This document shows positions 17,606 to 30,740 of a stretch of 35,709 nucleotides of DNA, one piece after another. The position numbers and the translations under genes were made by a program. The stretch covers positions 1 through 35,709 of the forward strand of contig NZ_VMDW02000026.1 of assembly GCF_007644045.2 (NCBI RefSeq). Reading direction: 5' to 3'. Below the pieces are notes generated by a model. It saw only the letters and a program-made list of their open reading frames with translations. It did not search any database and was not told where the DNA came from. Each line of letters begins with the position of its first letter. Position 1 is the first letter of the stretch. Source of the DNA: Vogesella urethralis. GTDB taxonomy: Bacteria; Pseudomonadota; Gammaproteobacteria; Burkholderiales; Chromobacteriaceae.

Positions 17606-18307
17606 TTAGTTCTGGGCGGGTGTGATTATTTCAAGTACGCAGGCTAGTTGGCCCTGCACGGTAAAGCGTACGTCGCAGTCCGCCAGGCGGATGCCGTATA
17701 CGCGTGCCGGGTCGTCCTGGTAGGCAGGGCGCGGGTCTTGTGCCAGCACCTCGTCGATCAGTGCGGCCAACCATGACGGTGCCTGCGGCCAGGCGTGCAG
17801 ATCGGCTAGTGCCTTGGGTTGCCATTGCACCGACAGCTGCGGTGGGGGGCCGTCGACAAAGCCGCCGCGCGCCTCGGGCTTGGCTTCCACAAACGGAATG
17901 TACGGCTTGATGTCCAGCACCGGGGTGCCGTCCAGCAGGTCGGCACCGCCCAGATGCAGGGTGACGCCGTCGCGGGTGTCGATGTCTTTCAGTGCTACCA
18001 GCGACAGGCCCAAACCGTTGGGGCGATGGGTGGCACGGCTGGCAAACACGCCCACCTTGCTGTTGCCGCCCAGCCGCGGCGGGCGTACCAGCGGCTGCCA
18101 GCCGCGGGCCAGGGTTTCGTGGAAGACGAAGGTAAGCCAGACGTGCGAGAACGCGTCCAGGCCGCGCACGCAGTCGGGCTGGTTGTAGGGCGGGTGCAGG
18201 ACAAGGCTGACCGGTGCCGACGGCGCTAGCGCCGGCTGGCGCGGGATGCCGAATTTTTCCTGGTACGGCGAACGGATGGTGCCGATAGGTTCGAGGGTGT
18301 AGTGCAT
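17606..18307 (-). CDS. trmO: tRNA (N6-threonylcarbamoyladenosine(37)-N6)-methyltransferase TrmO
   Basis: 233 aa. The N-terminal TrmO/TsaA beta-barrel carries YTLEPIGTIRSPYQEKFGIP, LDAFSHVWLTFVFH and RATHRPNGLGLSLV, all family signatures. The C-terminal part (VDGPPPQLSVQW and the terminal VRFTVQGQLACVLEI) is the normal TrmO C-domain. TrmO methylates t6A at position 37 of a tRNA-Thr using SAM. On the minus strand a -10-like TACAAT lies about 13 nt before the ATG, so the leader may be very short. The upstream neighbour is an OlsB-like gene ending at 18378, separated by an inverted repeat. Confidence 0.93.
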   Translation of the reverse strand: MHYTLEPIGTIRSPYQEKFGIPRQPALAPSAPVSLVLHPPYNQPDCVRGLDAFSHVWLTFVFHETLARGWQPLVRPPRLGGNSKVGVFASRATHRPNGLGLSLVALKDIDTRDGVTLHLGGADLLDGTPVLDIKPYIPFVEAKPEARGGFVDGPPPQLSVQWQPKALADLHAWPQAPSWLAALIDEVLAQDPRPAYQDDPARVYGIRLADCDVRFTVQGQLACVLEIITPAQN

Positions 18308-18323
18308 GCCCCGATTGTAGCGA

Positions 18324-18355
18324 AAGGTTGGCCGCAGCGGCTTGCGGCCAACCTT
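18324..18355. repeat. Perfect inverted pair of the GGTTGGCCGCA repeat, terminator-like
   Basis: AAGGTTGGCCGCA (18324-18336) and TGCGGCCAACCTT (18343-18355) form a perfect 13-bp stem with loop GCGGCT. It sits 22 bp after the OlsB-like gene stop on the minus strand, with only a short T-run (TTT) following. It is built from two copies of the window-wide 11-mer in opposite orientation, as seen for inverted DNA-uptake sequences that act as terminators in Neisseria. Confidence 0.8.
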
Positions 18356-18377
18356 GGGCGGGACGGGCCGGGAGAGG

Positions 18378-19127
18378 TCAGCCCGCGAAGTGACGCTGAT
18401 GACGCAGGTCCAGCCTGTTCATCGGCAACAGCATGAAGAAGTCGGCGCAGTTGAAGTCCGGGTCCCACGCCGGCTCGCCGCATACCCAGGCCCCGGCGCG
18501 CAGGTAGCCCTTGATCAGCGGCGGTACCGGCACCTGGGTGTCGTCCTGCACTTCGCCCAGCGGCAGCGCCAGGTGCGGGGTGACGCGCCATTCGGCCGGG
18601 CACAGGTGCTTGTGTTCCAGCATGCGGTACAGGCTGACGGCCTGATGGCCGCCGTCCGCCAGGCTGACGCTGGCGCAGCCGGCCAGATAACGGCCACCTT
18701 GCTGGCGCACATAATCGGCCAGCCCGGCCCACAGCAGGGCGATGACGGCGCCGCGGCGGTAATCTTTGTGCACGCAAGAGCGGCCGATCTCGATGATGCC
18801 GTCGCGGATGCCGGCCAGCCGGCTCAGGTCGAATTCGTGTTCCGAATACAGGCTGGGCAGCTGCCGTGCCTTGTGCGGTGGCAGCATGCGGTAGGTGCCC
18901 ACCAGTTTGCCGGTTTGGTTGTCTTCCACGATCAGGTGGTCGCAGTACGGGTCGTACTCGTCACGGTCGATGCCGTCTTCGGCCGAGGCCAGCTGGGCGC
19001 CCATTTCCTTGGCAAACACCTGGTAACGCAGCTTCTGTGCGCGGCGGATGTCGCGGGCACTGTGGGCGACGCGGACACTGAGTTTGGCGGCGGGTGCCAG
19101 TTGGGCGGTGTCGAGACCTTGCTGCAT
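18378..19127 (-). CDS. GNAT-family N-acyltransferase, OlsB-like
   Basis: 249 aa. The OlsB/hemolysin-type acetyltransferase_5 pattern is clear: RAQKLRYQVFAKEMGA (about 30-45), DPYCDHLIVEDNQTGKLVG, GTYRMLPPHKA, ELSRLCV-type block IIEIGRSCVHKDYRRGAVI (about 113-131) and GRYLAGCASVSL. OlsB transfers a 3-hydroxyacyl chain from ACP to ornithine, the first step of ornithine-lipid synthesis. No OlsA-like PlsC acyltransferase gene lies next to it, so the exact acceptor is not proven. GGAG precedes the ATG at 19127. Its terminator is the inverted repeat at 18324-18355. Confidence 0.82.
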   Translation of the reverse strand: MQQGLDTAQLAPAAKLSVRVAHSARDIRRAQKLRYQVFAKEMGAQLASAEDGIDRDEYDPYCDHLIVEDNQTGKLVGTYRMLPPHKARQLPSLYSEHEFDLSRLAGIRDGIIEIGRSCVHKDYRRGAVIALLWAGLADYVRQQGGRYLAGCASVSLADGGHQAVSLYRMLEHKHLCPAEWRVTPHLALPLGEVQDDTQVPVPPLIKGYLRAGAWVCGEPAWDPDFNCADFFMLLPMNRLDLRHQRHFAG

Positions 19128-19259
19128 CGTACGCTCCGGAAACGGTGGGGATGCGTCGATGCTAGGCAGCTGCGTTGACAGCAGCGTGACGCTGCGGTGG
19201 CGCTGTCATGACGGCTGTTTGAAATCCGCGTGACAGCCAGGGTCATTAAAATCAACAAC

Positions 19260-19287
19260 TTACAAAATCGGCGTTTTAACGTACAAT
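19260..19287 (+). promoter_or_regulatory. Likely promoter of mnmG
   Basis: TTACAA (19260-19265) and TACAAT (19282-19287) are spaced 16 bp in an AT-rich stretch, 39 bp before the mnmG ATG. Moderate match to sigma70 consensus. Confidence 0.5.
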
Positions 19288-19325
19288 ACCCGGTTTTGTT
19301 TGACCGATCTTTTCGCGAAAGACCT

Positions 19326-21218
<1,893 letters not shown>

Positions 21219-21235
21219 TCCGGTTTTTGCTGCAC

Positions 21236-21275
21236 TGCGCTCCGGAGTTGCCACTTCGGGGCGCATTTGTTTTTG
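21236..21275 (+). terminator. Probable terminator after mnmG
   Basis: TGCGCTCCGGAG (21236-21247) pairs over 12 bp with CTTCGGGGCGCA (21254-21265), allowing two G-T wobbles, and TTTGTTTTT follows. It begins 17 bp after the mnmG stop. A -10-like TACAAT at about 21284 may start rsmG transcription. Confidence 0.75.
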
Positions 21276-21323
21276 ATACCCGTTACAATCGGGGCAGTTT
21301 ACTCAATTCCTATCGCCATCATC

Positions 21324-21953
21324 ATGACGCACCGCGCTGAACTCACCCAAGGCCTGGCCGCCATCGGCCTGGCGCTGACCGATGCCCAGATCGACCTGCT
21401 GGAAGGCTACCTGGGCCTGCTGGCCAAGTGGAACCAGACTTACAATCTCACCGCTATCCGCGACATGGATCGCATGGTGAGCTACCACCTGCTGGACAGC
21501 CTGACCCTGGTGCCGCAGCTGGACGGCGGTAGCCGCTTGCTGGACGTGGGTTCCGGTGGCGGCATGCCCGGCATCCCCACCGCCATCGCCCGCCCGGACA
21601 TGAAGGTGGTGGTGCTGGACGCTAACCACAAGAAAACCACTTTCCTGCGCCAGGCGGTCATCGAGCTGAAGCTGGACAACGTGGAAGTGATCACCGACCG
21701 CGTGGAAGCCTACCAGCCGGCCGAGAAATTTGACCGTATCACCAGCCGTGCATTCTCCGAGCTGGCCGAGTTCGTCAAACTGTCGCGCCACTTGCTGGCC
21801 GACGGCGGCCAGTTTGTCGCCATGAAGGGCGTGTACCCGTTCGAGGAAATCGCCCAGCTGCCGGCCGACTTTGCCGTCGCGGAAGTGAAGAAACTGGACG
21901 TGCCCGGCCTGGACGCCGAGCAGCGTCACCTGGTGCGCGTGGTCGCCAAATGA
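21324..21953 (+). CDS. rsmG: 16S rRNA (guanine(527)-N7)-methyltransferase RsmG (GidB)
   Basis: 209 aa from ATG 21324. Family motifs: LLAKWNQTYNLTAIRD (about 35-50), HLLDSLTLVPQL, the SAM-binding LLDVGSGGGMPGIPTAI (about 72-88), RITSRAFSEL and AMKGVYPFEEI. RsmG methylates G527 of 16S rRNA. A longer frame from 21267 covers the spacer after mnmG and is unlikely. The stop overlaps the parA start (ATGA), so rsmG and parA are translationally coupled. Confidence 0.95.
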   Translation: MTHRAELTQGLAAIGLALTDAQIDLLEGYLGLLAKWNQTYNLTAIRDMDRMVSYHLLDSLTLVPQLDGGSRLLDVGSGGGMPGIPTAIARPDMKVVVLDANHKKTTFLRQAVIELKLDNVEVITDRVEAYQPAEKFDRITSRAFSELAEFVKLSRHLLADGGQFVAMKGVYPFEEIAQLPADFAVAEVKKLDVPGLDAEQRHLVRVVAK

Positions 21954-22741
21954 CAGCGCGCATCATTGCGGTAGCCAACCAGAAAGGCGGCGTCGGCAAG
22001 ACCACCACCGTGGTCAACCTGGCGGCCGGTCTGGTAGAGCAGGGGAGGCGGGTGCTGATTGTCGACCTCGATCCGCAAGGCAATGCCACCATGGGCAGCG
22101 GCATCGACAAGACCACGCTGCAGCGCTCGGTGTACCACGTGCTGATGGGCGAACACAGCATTGAGGAAGTGCGCCAGCCGGCGAAAGAAGGCGGCTATGA
22201 CGTGCTGCCGGCCAACCGCGACCTGTCGGCCGCCGAGATCGAACTGGTGCAGGAGCTGGCGCGCGAAGCCCGCCTGAAGAACGCGCTGGAGCTGGTGTCT
22301 GGCGAGTACGACTACGTACTGATCGACAGCCCGCCGTCGCTGAACCTGCTCACCCTGAATGGCCTGGTGGCCGCGCAGGGCGTGCTGATTCCGATGGTGT
22401 GCGAGTACTACGCGCTGGAAGGGCTGACCGACCTGGTGAACACCTTGCGCAAGGTGCGCGCCGCGGTGAACCCGCGCATCGAGATCATGGGCCTGCTGCG
22501 CACCATGTTCGACGCCCGCAGCAACCTGTCGCAGCAGGTGTCCGAGCAGCTGGCGCGCCACTTTGGCGGCAAGGTGTTCGACACCGTGGTGCCACGTAAT
22601 ATCCGCCTGGCCGAAGCGCCCAGCCACGGCCTGCCCGGCATCATCTACGACCGTACCGCCCGAGGCTCGCAAGCCTACCTAACCCTGGCTGCCGAACTGA
22701 TCGGCCGTCTGGAACCGCAAACTGCAAGTACCGAGCAATAA
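21950..22741 (+). CDS. parA: Chromosome partitioning ATPase ParA (Soj)
   Basis: 263 aa, deviant Walker-A P-loop KGGVGKTTTVVNLAAGL near 12-28, then VDLDPQGNATMGSGID and IDSPPSLNLLTLNGL, typical of chromosomal ParA. ParA binds DNA in its ATP form and works with ParB bound at parS to segregate the origin region. parB follows after one base. No full parS consensus (TGTTTCACGTGAAACA) was found in the window by eye. Confidence 0.96.
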   Translation: MTARIIAVANQKGGVGKTTTVVNLAAGLVEQGRRVLIVDLDPQGNATMGSGIDKTTLQRSVYHVLMGEHSIEEVRQPAKEGGYDVLPANRDLSAAEIELVQELAREARLKNALELVSGEYDYVLIDSPPSLNLLTLNGLVAAQGVLIPMVCEYYALEGLTDLVNTLRKVRAAVNPRIEIMGLLRTMFDARSNLSQQVSEQLARHFGGKVFDTVVPRNIRLAEAPSHGLPGIIYDRTARGSQAYLTLAAELIGRLEPQTASTEQ

Positions 22742-22742
22742 C

Positions 22743-23603
22743 ATGGCCAAACTCAAAGGACTCGGGCGCGGCCTGGACGCGCTCCTCTCCACCGTCGAGG
22801 CAGACAACGAACGCCTGACCACGCTGCCGGTCGGCAGCATCCGCCCTGGCCGTTACCAGCCACGCAGCCATATGGACGAAGCCGCGCTGGCCGAGTTGGC
22901 CGCGTCCATCAAGTCGCAAGGCCTGATCCAGCCTGTGGTGGTGCGCGAGATCGGTCTGGGTGATTACGAACTGATCGCCGGCGAACGTCGCTGGCGCGCC
23001 AGCCAGCTGGCGGGCCTGGCCGAGATTCCGGCTGTGGTGCGCAGCGTAGCCGACCAATCGGCGTTGGCGATGGGGTTGATCGAGAACATTCAGCGCCAGC
23101 AACTGGACCCGCTGGAAGAGGCGCGCGGCATCAAGCGCCTGATCGAAGAATTCGGCCTGACCCATGAAGCCGCGGCCGAAGCACTGGGCCGCTCGCGCAG
23201 CGCCATCAGCAACCTGCTGCGTCTGCTGGCGTTGCCTGAGCCGTTGCAACAGATGCTGCACGAAGGTCAACTGGAAATGGGGCATGCCCGTGCGCTGCTG
23301 CCGTTGCCAGTGCTGGAGCAGATGACGCTAGCGCAGGCTGTGGTAGCGGAACAACTGTCGGTGCGCGAAGTCGAGCAGCGCGTACAGGCGCTGGCCGCGC
23401 CCAAGGTTGGCCGCAAAGCGGCGGCTGCCCAGGTGAAAGATGCCGATATCGATCGCCTGGCTAACCTGCTGTCAGACAAGCTGGGCATGACGGTCAGCTT
23501 CCGTCATGGTAATAAAGGCAAGGGCAAGTTGATCATCGATTATGCAAGCCTGGACGAGCTGGACGGGCTGCTGGAAAAACTGCAAGCAAAATCAACTGGC
23601 TGA
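22743..23603 (+). CDS. parB: Chromosome partitioning protein ParB (Spo0J)
   Basis: 286 aa. Residues 1-12 give KLKGLGRGLDALL, the family N-terminus. The CTPase/nuclease-like domain holds IRPGRYQPRSHMDEAALAEL and ELIAGERRWRASQLAG (about 77-92), and ENIQRQQLDPLEEARG (about 113-128). A helix-turn-helix (LTHEAAAEALGRSRSAISN, about 138-156) should recognise parS. The C-terminal part carries the dimerisation domain. ParB loads on parS and slides as a CTP clamp. It is the last gene before the atp promoter. Confidence 0.96.
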   Translation: MAKLKGLGRGLDALLSTVEADNERLTTLPVGSIRPGRYQPRSHMDEAALAELAASIKSQGLIQPVVVREIGLGDYELIAGERRWRASQLAGLAEIPAVVRSVADQSALAMGLIENIQRQQLDPLEEARGIKRLIEEFGLTHEAAAEALGRSRSAISNLLRLLALPEPLQQMLHEGQLEMGHARALLPLPVLEQMTLAQAVVAEQLSVREVEQRVQALAAPKVGRKAAAAQVKDADIDRLANLLSDKLGMTVSFRHGNKGKGKLIIDYASLDELDGLLEKLQAKSTG

Positions 23604-23639
23604 GCGGTCAGCGGGTGATATCCAGCTGACGTGGCGAAG

Positions 23640-23669
23640 TTGACGCTTTCGTCAGCCCAAGCCTATAAT
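23640..23669 (+). promoter_or_regulatory. Sigma70-type promoter of the ATP synthase operon
   Basis: TTGACG (23640-23645) and a perfect TATAAT (23664-23669) with an 18-bp spacer. The predicted transcript starts about 15-20 nt before atpI. It lies in the 90-bp gap after parB and is the best promoter match in the window. Confidence 0.85.
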
Positions 23670-23693
23670 CGATCGATTTTTTAAGTGCCGTAC

Positions 23694-24056
23694 ATGAATA
23701 ATCCGGACGCCAAACGCGTAATTCGACTGCAGGTGAGGTTAACCCTGCTGGCCGTGGTGATCAGCATGCTGGTCGCTGGCGCGACAATCAACGTTCCGGT
23801 GTCGGCACTGATCGGCGGCTTGTGTGCCATCTTGCCGGCACTGGCCTACGTACGCATCGCCGGATCGATGCAAAGGGTTTCACCTGCAGAATTGATGCGG
23901 GCGCATTACAAGGCAGAGGCAGTCAAGTTTGTACTGACACTTCTGTTATTTGGTGGTGCTCTCGCTTTTTTCAAGGATTTGTCAGTGGCGGGTCTGTTTG
24001 GTGGCTACATAGCCGCCACTTCCGCCTACTGGTTCGGGCTTCTGATTAAAAATTGA
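23694..24056 (+). CDS. atpI: ATP synthase subunit I
   Basis: 120 aa, four hydrophobic segments (about 12-30, 35-55, 75-92, 97-115). AtpI helps assembly of the c-ring and may act in Mg2+ handling; it is the usual first gene of atp operons. The start is ambiguous: ATG 23694, or GTG 23685 three codons earlier; neither has a strong ribosome binding site. atpB starts 9 bp after the stop. Confidence 0.85.
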   Translation: MNNPDAKRVIRLQVRLTLLAVVISMLVAGATINVPVSALIGGLCAILPALAYVRIAGSMQRVSPAELMRAHYKAEAVKFVLTLLLFGGALAFFKDLSVAGLFGGYIAATSAYWFGLLIKN

Positions 24057-24878
<822 letters not shown>

Positions 24879-24941
24879 GTTTAAAAAGTTTTTTCGTACC
24901 TTTTCTCAAACCATCCTTGCATTAGTCTTTAGGAGATTTAA

Positions 24942-25229
<288 letters not shown>

Positions 25230-25279
25230 TTTTTAAGCGAAAACGGTTGTTGTCGTAACCACACTGGAGGAAAACAAGC

Positions 25280-25750
25280 GTGGAATTCAACGTAACACTA
25301 CTGGGCCAGGCGATCACCTTCGCTATCCTGGTATGGTTCACCATGAAGTTTGTTTGGCCTCCGCTTACCAACATGATGGAAGAGCGTGCCAAGCGTATTG
25401 CTGATGGCTTGGCCGCTGCAGAACGTGGCAAGCAGGATCTGGAAGCAGCTGAAAAGCGTGTTGCTGACGAACTTCGTCAGGCCAAACAACAAGCTACCGA
25501 GCTGATCCTGGCCGCTGAAAAGCGCGCCAACCAGATCGTGGAAGAAGCCAAGGACGCCGCTCGCACCGAAGGTGCCAAGCTGGTAGCCGAAGCCAAATCC
25601 CAGATCGATCAGGAAGTGTTGCGTGCCAAGGAAGCCCTGCGCGAGCAGGTAGCTGGTCTGGCCGTAGCCGGCGCAGAGAAGATCCTGCGCAAAGAGATCG
25701 ACGCTGCCAAGCACGCTGATCTGTTAGCCTCCATCAAAGCGGAGTTTTAA
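25280..25750 (+). CDS. atpF: ATP synthase F0 subunit b
   Basis: 156 aa, start GTG at 25280 with GGAGG 9 bp upstream. One N-terminal membrane helix (about 5-25, [20 protein letters not shown]) then a long charged coiled coil to the C-terminus that forms the peripheral stalk as a dimer. Conserved [18 protein letters not shown] follows the membrane segment. Confidence 0.96.
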   Translation: MEFNVTLLGQAITFAILVWFTMKFVWPPLTNMMEERAKRIADGLAAAERGKQDLEAAEKRVADELRQAKQQATELILAAEKRANQIVEEAKDAARTEGAKLVAEAKSQIDQEVLRAKEALREQVAGLAVAGAEKILRKEIDAAKHADLLASIKAEF

Positions 25751-25757
25751 TTAACTC

Positions 25758-26294
25758 ATGGCAGAACTCATTACCGTAGCAAGGCCCTATGCCGAAGCGG
25801 TATACAGCCTTGCCACCGAGCAGCAGTCTCAAGCCAAGTGGTCTGACGCGCTCGCGTGGCTGGCTGCCATGGTGGCGAACCCGGACGTGGCGCAAGTCGT
25901 CACCAACCCGAAACATACCGCTCAAGAGATTGAGGCGTTGTTTGTGGACGTACTGGGCGACAAGGCCAACGATGACGTGAAGAAATTCATCGTTACCCTT
26001 ATCGAAAACCGTCGTCTGACGCTGCTGCCGCAGATTGCCGAACAGTTTGAAGCCCTCAAGGCCCGTGCAGAAGGTGTACTGGACGCAGTAGTCGAGTCCG
26101 CCTACACCCTGGATGACGCCCAGCAAGCCGACCTGATCGCCACGCTTACCAAGAAATACGGCAAGACCGTACGGATTGAAGTGCGTGTAGTCCCCGAGCT
26201 GATCGGTGGCGTGCGAGTACTGGTTGGTGACGACGTGATCGACGCGTCGGTGAGCGGCAAGCTGCAGGCAATGGCAGCCAGCCTCAAGAATTAG
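25758..26294 (+). CDS. atpH: ATP synthase F1 subunit delta
   Basis: 178 aa. [12 protein letters not shown] at the N-terminus and the C-terminal [20 protein letters not shown] and [18 protein letters not shown] are family signatures. Delta links the peripheral stalk to the alpha3beta3 head. Starts 7 bp after atpF. Confidence 0.96.
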   Translation: MAELITVARPYAEAVYSLATEQQSQAKWSDALAWLAAMVANPDVAQVVTNPKHTAQEIEALFVDVLGDKANDDVKKFIVTLIENRRLTLLPQIAEQFEALKARAEGVLDAVVESAYTLDDAQQADLIATLTKKYGKTVRIEVRVVPELIGGVRVLVGDDVIDASVSGKLQAMAASLKN

Positions 26295-26302
26295 GAGAGA
26301 TC

Positions 26303-27844
26303 ATGCAGTTGAACCCCTCTGAAATCAGCGATCTGATCAAGGCGAAGATTCAGAACCTGGCTGAAGGTGCCGAGACCCGTACCAAAGGTACTGTGATCTC
26401 CGTAACCGACGGTATCGTTCGTATCCACGGCCTGACAGACGTGATGCAGGGTGAAATGCTCGAGTTCTCGGGCAACACCTTTGGCCTGGCCATGAACCTG
26501 GAGCGTGACTCCGTAGGTGCCGTGATCCTGGGCGAGTACGAGCACATCTCCGAAGGTCAGGAAGTGAAGTGCACCGGCCGCATTCTGGAAGTGCCGGTAG
26601 GTCGCGAACTGGTTGGCCGCGTGGTAAACGCGCTGGGTCAGCCGATCGATGGCAAAGGCCCGATCAATGCGTCCGCTGCTTCCCCGATCGAAAAGATTGC
26701 TCCGGGCGTAATTGCCCGTCAATCCGTATCGCAACCGATGCAAACCGGCCTGAAGTCGATCGACTCCATGGTACCGGTTGGCCGCGGCCAGCGTGAACTG
26801 ATCATTGGCGACCGTCAGACTGGTAAAACCGCCGTGGCACTGGATGCCATCGTGAACCAGAAAGGCACCGGCGTTATTTGTATCTACGTAGCCGTAGGTC
26901 AGAAAGCGTCCTCCATCGCCAACGTAGTGCGCAAACTGGAAGAGCACGGCGCAATGGGTCACACCATCGTGGTTGCTGCTACCGCTTCCGAAGCTGCCGC
27001 ACTGCAGTTCATCGCACCGTACTCCGGCTGCGCGATGGGCGAATACTTCCGCGACATCGGTGAAGATGCGCTGATCGTATACGATGACCTGTCCAAACAG
27101 GCCGTTGCCTACCGTCAGATCTCCCTGCTGCTGCGCCGCCCGCCGGGCCGCGAAGCTTACCCGGGCGACGTATTCTACCTGCACTCCCGTCTGCTGGAAC
27201 GCGCTTCCCGCATCAACGCGGATGAAGTAGAAAAGCTGACTGGTGGCGCCGTGAAAGGCAAAACCGGCTCGCTGACCGCTCTGCCGATCATCGAAACCCA
27301 AGCTGGTGACGTTTCCGCTTTCGTTCCGACCAACGTAATTTCCATTACCGACGGTCAGATCTTCCTGGAAACCGATCTGTTCAACGCTGGTATCCGTCCT
27401 GCTATTAACGCAGGTATTTCGGTATCCCGCGTGGGTGGCGCTGCGCAAACCAAGGTCATCAAGAAACTGGGCGGTGGTATCCGTCTGGCTCTGGCCCAGT
27501 ACCGCGAACTGGCTGCGTTCTCGCAGTTTGCTTCCGATCTGGACGAGGCGACCCGCAAGCAGCTGCAACACGGTGAAGTGGTTACCGAGCTGATGAAGCA
27601 GAAACAGTTCTCGACCCTGTCTACCGCCGAAATGGCGCTGACCCTGTGGTCCGTGAACAAGGGTTACTACGAAGACGTACCGGTCAAGAAAGCCCTGGCT
27701 TTCGAAGCTGCTTTCCTGGCTTACGTTCGCGCTAATCACGCCGACGTACTGACCGCGACCGACGCTTCTGGTGATCTGTCTGCCGACAACGAAAAAGTAC
27801 TGGCCAAGGCGATCGAATCGTTCAAGGCTGGCTACAGCTTCTAA
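26303..27844 (+). CDS. atpA: ATP synthase F1 subunit alpha
   Basis: 513 aa, the standard length. P-loop [13 protein letters not shown] at about 169-181, the catalytic-site arginine finger in [13 protein letters not shown] (about 370), and the alpha-type N-terminus [19 protein letters not shown]. Non-catalytic nucleotide-binding subunit of the head. AGGAGAG precedes the ATG. Two near-copies of the 10-mer GGTTGGCCGC (26611, 26776) lie within it. Confidence 0.97.
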   Translation: MQLNPSEISDLIKAKIQNLAEGAETRTKGTVISVTDGIVRIHGLTDVMQGEMLEFSGNTFGLAMNLERDSVGAVILGEYEHISEGQEVKCTGRILEVPVGRELVGRVVNALGQPIDGKGPINASAASPIEKIAPGVIARQSVSQPMQTGLKSIDSMVPVGRGQRELIIGDRQTGKTAVALDAIVNQKGTGVICIYVAVGQKASSIANVVRKLEEHGAMGHTIVVAATASEAAALQFIAPYSGCAMGEYFRDIGEDALIVYDDLSKQAVAYRQISLLLRRPPGREAYPGDVFYLHSRLLERASRINADEVEKLTGGAVKGKTGSLTALPIIETQAGDVSAFVPTNVISITDGQIFLETDLFNAGIRPAINAGISVSRVGGAAQTKVIKKLGGGIRLALAQYRELAAFSQFASDLDEATRKQLQHGEVVTELMKQKQFSTLSTAEMALTLWSVNKGYYEDVPVKKALAFEAAFLAYVRANHADVLTATDASGDLSADNEKVLAKAIESFKAGYSF

Positions 27845-27887
27845 TCTGAGTCTTTCGGATACCTCGAGTTAAAGAAAGGTTCAGGAT

Positions 27888-28754
27888 ATGGCAGTCGGTA
27901 AAGAGATTCTCACCAAGATCCGAAGCGTGCAGAACACGCAGAAGATCACCCGCGCTATGCAAATGGTGTCGACCTCCAAGATGCGCAAAACGCAAGAGCG
28001 TATGCGCGCTGCCCGTCCTTACGCCGACAAGGTGCGTGCTGTCATGGCGCACCTGGCTTCGGCCAATACGGATCTGGAGCACCCACTGCTTGCCCGTCGC
28101 AGCGAAATCAAGCGCGCCGGCATTATCGTGGTGACCTCGGACAAAGGCCTGTGCGGTGGCTTGAACGCCAACGTGCTGAAGCGCTTTTACGCCAAGGTCA
28201 ACGAGCTGCAAGCGCAAGGCGTCCAAGTGGAAGCCTGCGCCCTGGGCCAAAAAGGCCTGGCAGCATGCCAGCGTACCAAGATTAACGTGGTGGCAAGTGC
28301 GGTTCATCTGGGCGACGTGCCCAAGATGGAAAAACTGATCGGCCCGCTTACAGTACTGCTGAACAAGTACGCTGAAGGCGAACTGGATGCGGTTTACATC
28401 GTGTACTCCCGCTTCATCAATACGATGAAACAGGAGCCGGCGCTGGAACAGCTGCTGCCGCTGACCGAAGAACACATGGTGGTAGAACACGCCCATTCGT
28501 GGGATTACGTGTACGAGCCGAGTGCTTCCAACGTCATGGAGTTCCTGGTCAAGCGTTACCTCGAATCTGTTGTGTACCAAGCGGTAGCCGAGAACATGGC
28601 TTCCGAACAAGCCGCCCGTATGGTGGCGATGAAGGCCGCAACCGATAACGCAGGTAACGCCATCAAGCAGCTGCGTCTTGTGTACAACAAGTCGCGTCAG
28701 GCAGCGATTACCAAAGAGCTGTCCGAGATCGTGGCCGGTGCCGCAGCGGTTTAA
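27888..28754 (+). CDS. atpG: ATP synthase F1 subunit gamma
   Basis: 288 aa. N-terminus [20 protein letters not shown] with MQMVSTSKM next, a central [16 protein letters not shown], and C-terminal [20 protein letters not shown] with [18 protein letters not shown]: the rotor shaft coiled coil and its family signature. It is 43 bp after atpA. Confidence 0.97.
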   Translation: MAVGKEILTKIRSVQNTQKITRAMQMVSTSKMRKTQERMRAARPYADKVRAVMAHLASANTDLEHPLLARRSEIKRAGIIVVTSDKGLCGGLNANVLKRFYAKVNELQAQGVQVEACALGQKGLAACQRTKINVVASAVHLGDVPKMEKLIGPLTVLLNKYAEGELDAVYIVYSRFINTMKQEPALEQLLPLTEEHMVVEHAHSWDYVYEPSASNVMEFLVKRYLESVVYQAVAENMASEQAARMVAMKAATDNAGNAIKQLRLVYNKSRQAAITKELSEIVAGAAAV

Positions 28755-28787
28755 CCGTCGCAGGACTGTAAAAGTTTATTGAGTTAG

Positions 28788-30191
<1,404 letters not shown>

Positions 30192-30206
30192 TCAAGGAGA
30201 CGGCTC

Positions 30207-30629
30207 ATGGCCAAGATGCATGTGGAAGTGGTCAGCACCGAACAGCAGATTTACGCTGGCGAAGCGGAGTTCCTCGTGGCTCCGGCAGCGGAAGGCGAGA
30301 TCGGTGTCTACCCGCGTCACGTGCCGCTTCTGACCCGTATCAACCCCGGCGTACTGCGTCTGACAGTGCCGGGTTCCAAGGACGAGGTTCTGGTGGCGGT
30401 GTCCGGTGGCATGATGGAAGTGCAACCGACCCACATCACCGTTCTGGCTGATACGGCGATCCGCGGTGAGGATCTGGACGAAGCTCGCGCCAACGAGGCC
30501 AAACGTGCTGCCGAGGATGCCCTCAAGCACGCTACCGACGACCTGGACACGGCAAAGGCCCACGCAGCGCTGGCTGCCGCCATTGCCCAGCTCAAGGCGC
30601 TGGAATACCTCCGCAAGCGCGTGCACTAA
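30207..30629 (+). CDS. atpC: ATP synthase F1 subunit epsilon
   Basis: 140 aa. N-terminal beta-sandwich with VEVVSTEQQIYAGEAEFLVA and GEIGVYPRHVPLLTRINPG, then a C-terminal helical hairpin (about 90-138) that can inhibit ATP hydrolysis. Strong AAGGAGA ribosome binding site. Last gene of the operon. Confidence 0.96.
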   Translation: MAKMHVEVVSTEQQIYAGEAEFLVAPAAEGEIGVYPRHVPLLTRINPGVLRLTVPGSKDEVLVAVSGGMMEVQPTHITVLADTAIRGEDLDEARANEAKRAAEDALKHATDDLDTAKAHAALAAAIAQLKALEYLRKRVH

Positions 30630-30654
30630 GCACACGACGGTGTGTTGAAAACAA

Positions 30655-30684
30655 AAGGCTGCCACGAAAGTGGTGGCCTTTTTC
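30655..30684 (+). terminator. Terminator of the atp operon
   Basis: AAGGCTGCCAC (30655-30665), a GAAA tetraloop and GTGGTGGCCTT (30670-30680) form an 11-bp stem with two wobbles, followed by TTTCTTTG. It starts 25 bp after atpC. Confidence 0.88.
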
Positions 30685-30740
30685 TTTGCTTTTTGATGGC
30701 ATAATTCGGGCTTACCTGCACGAATCTCTGGTCAAATTTT

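Noticed and set aside
19230-19325. N-terminal extension of mnmG from the ATG at 19230
   Set aside because: The extra 32 residues do not match the family and cover the putative promoter; the conserved start is at 19326.
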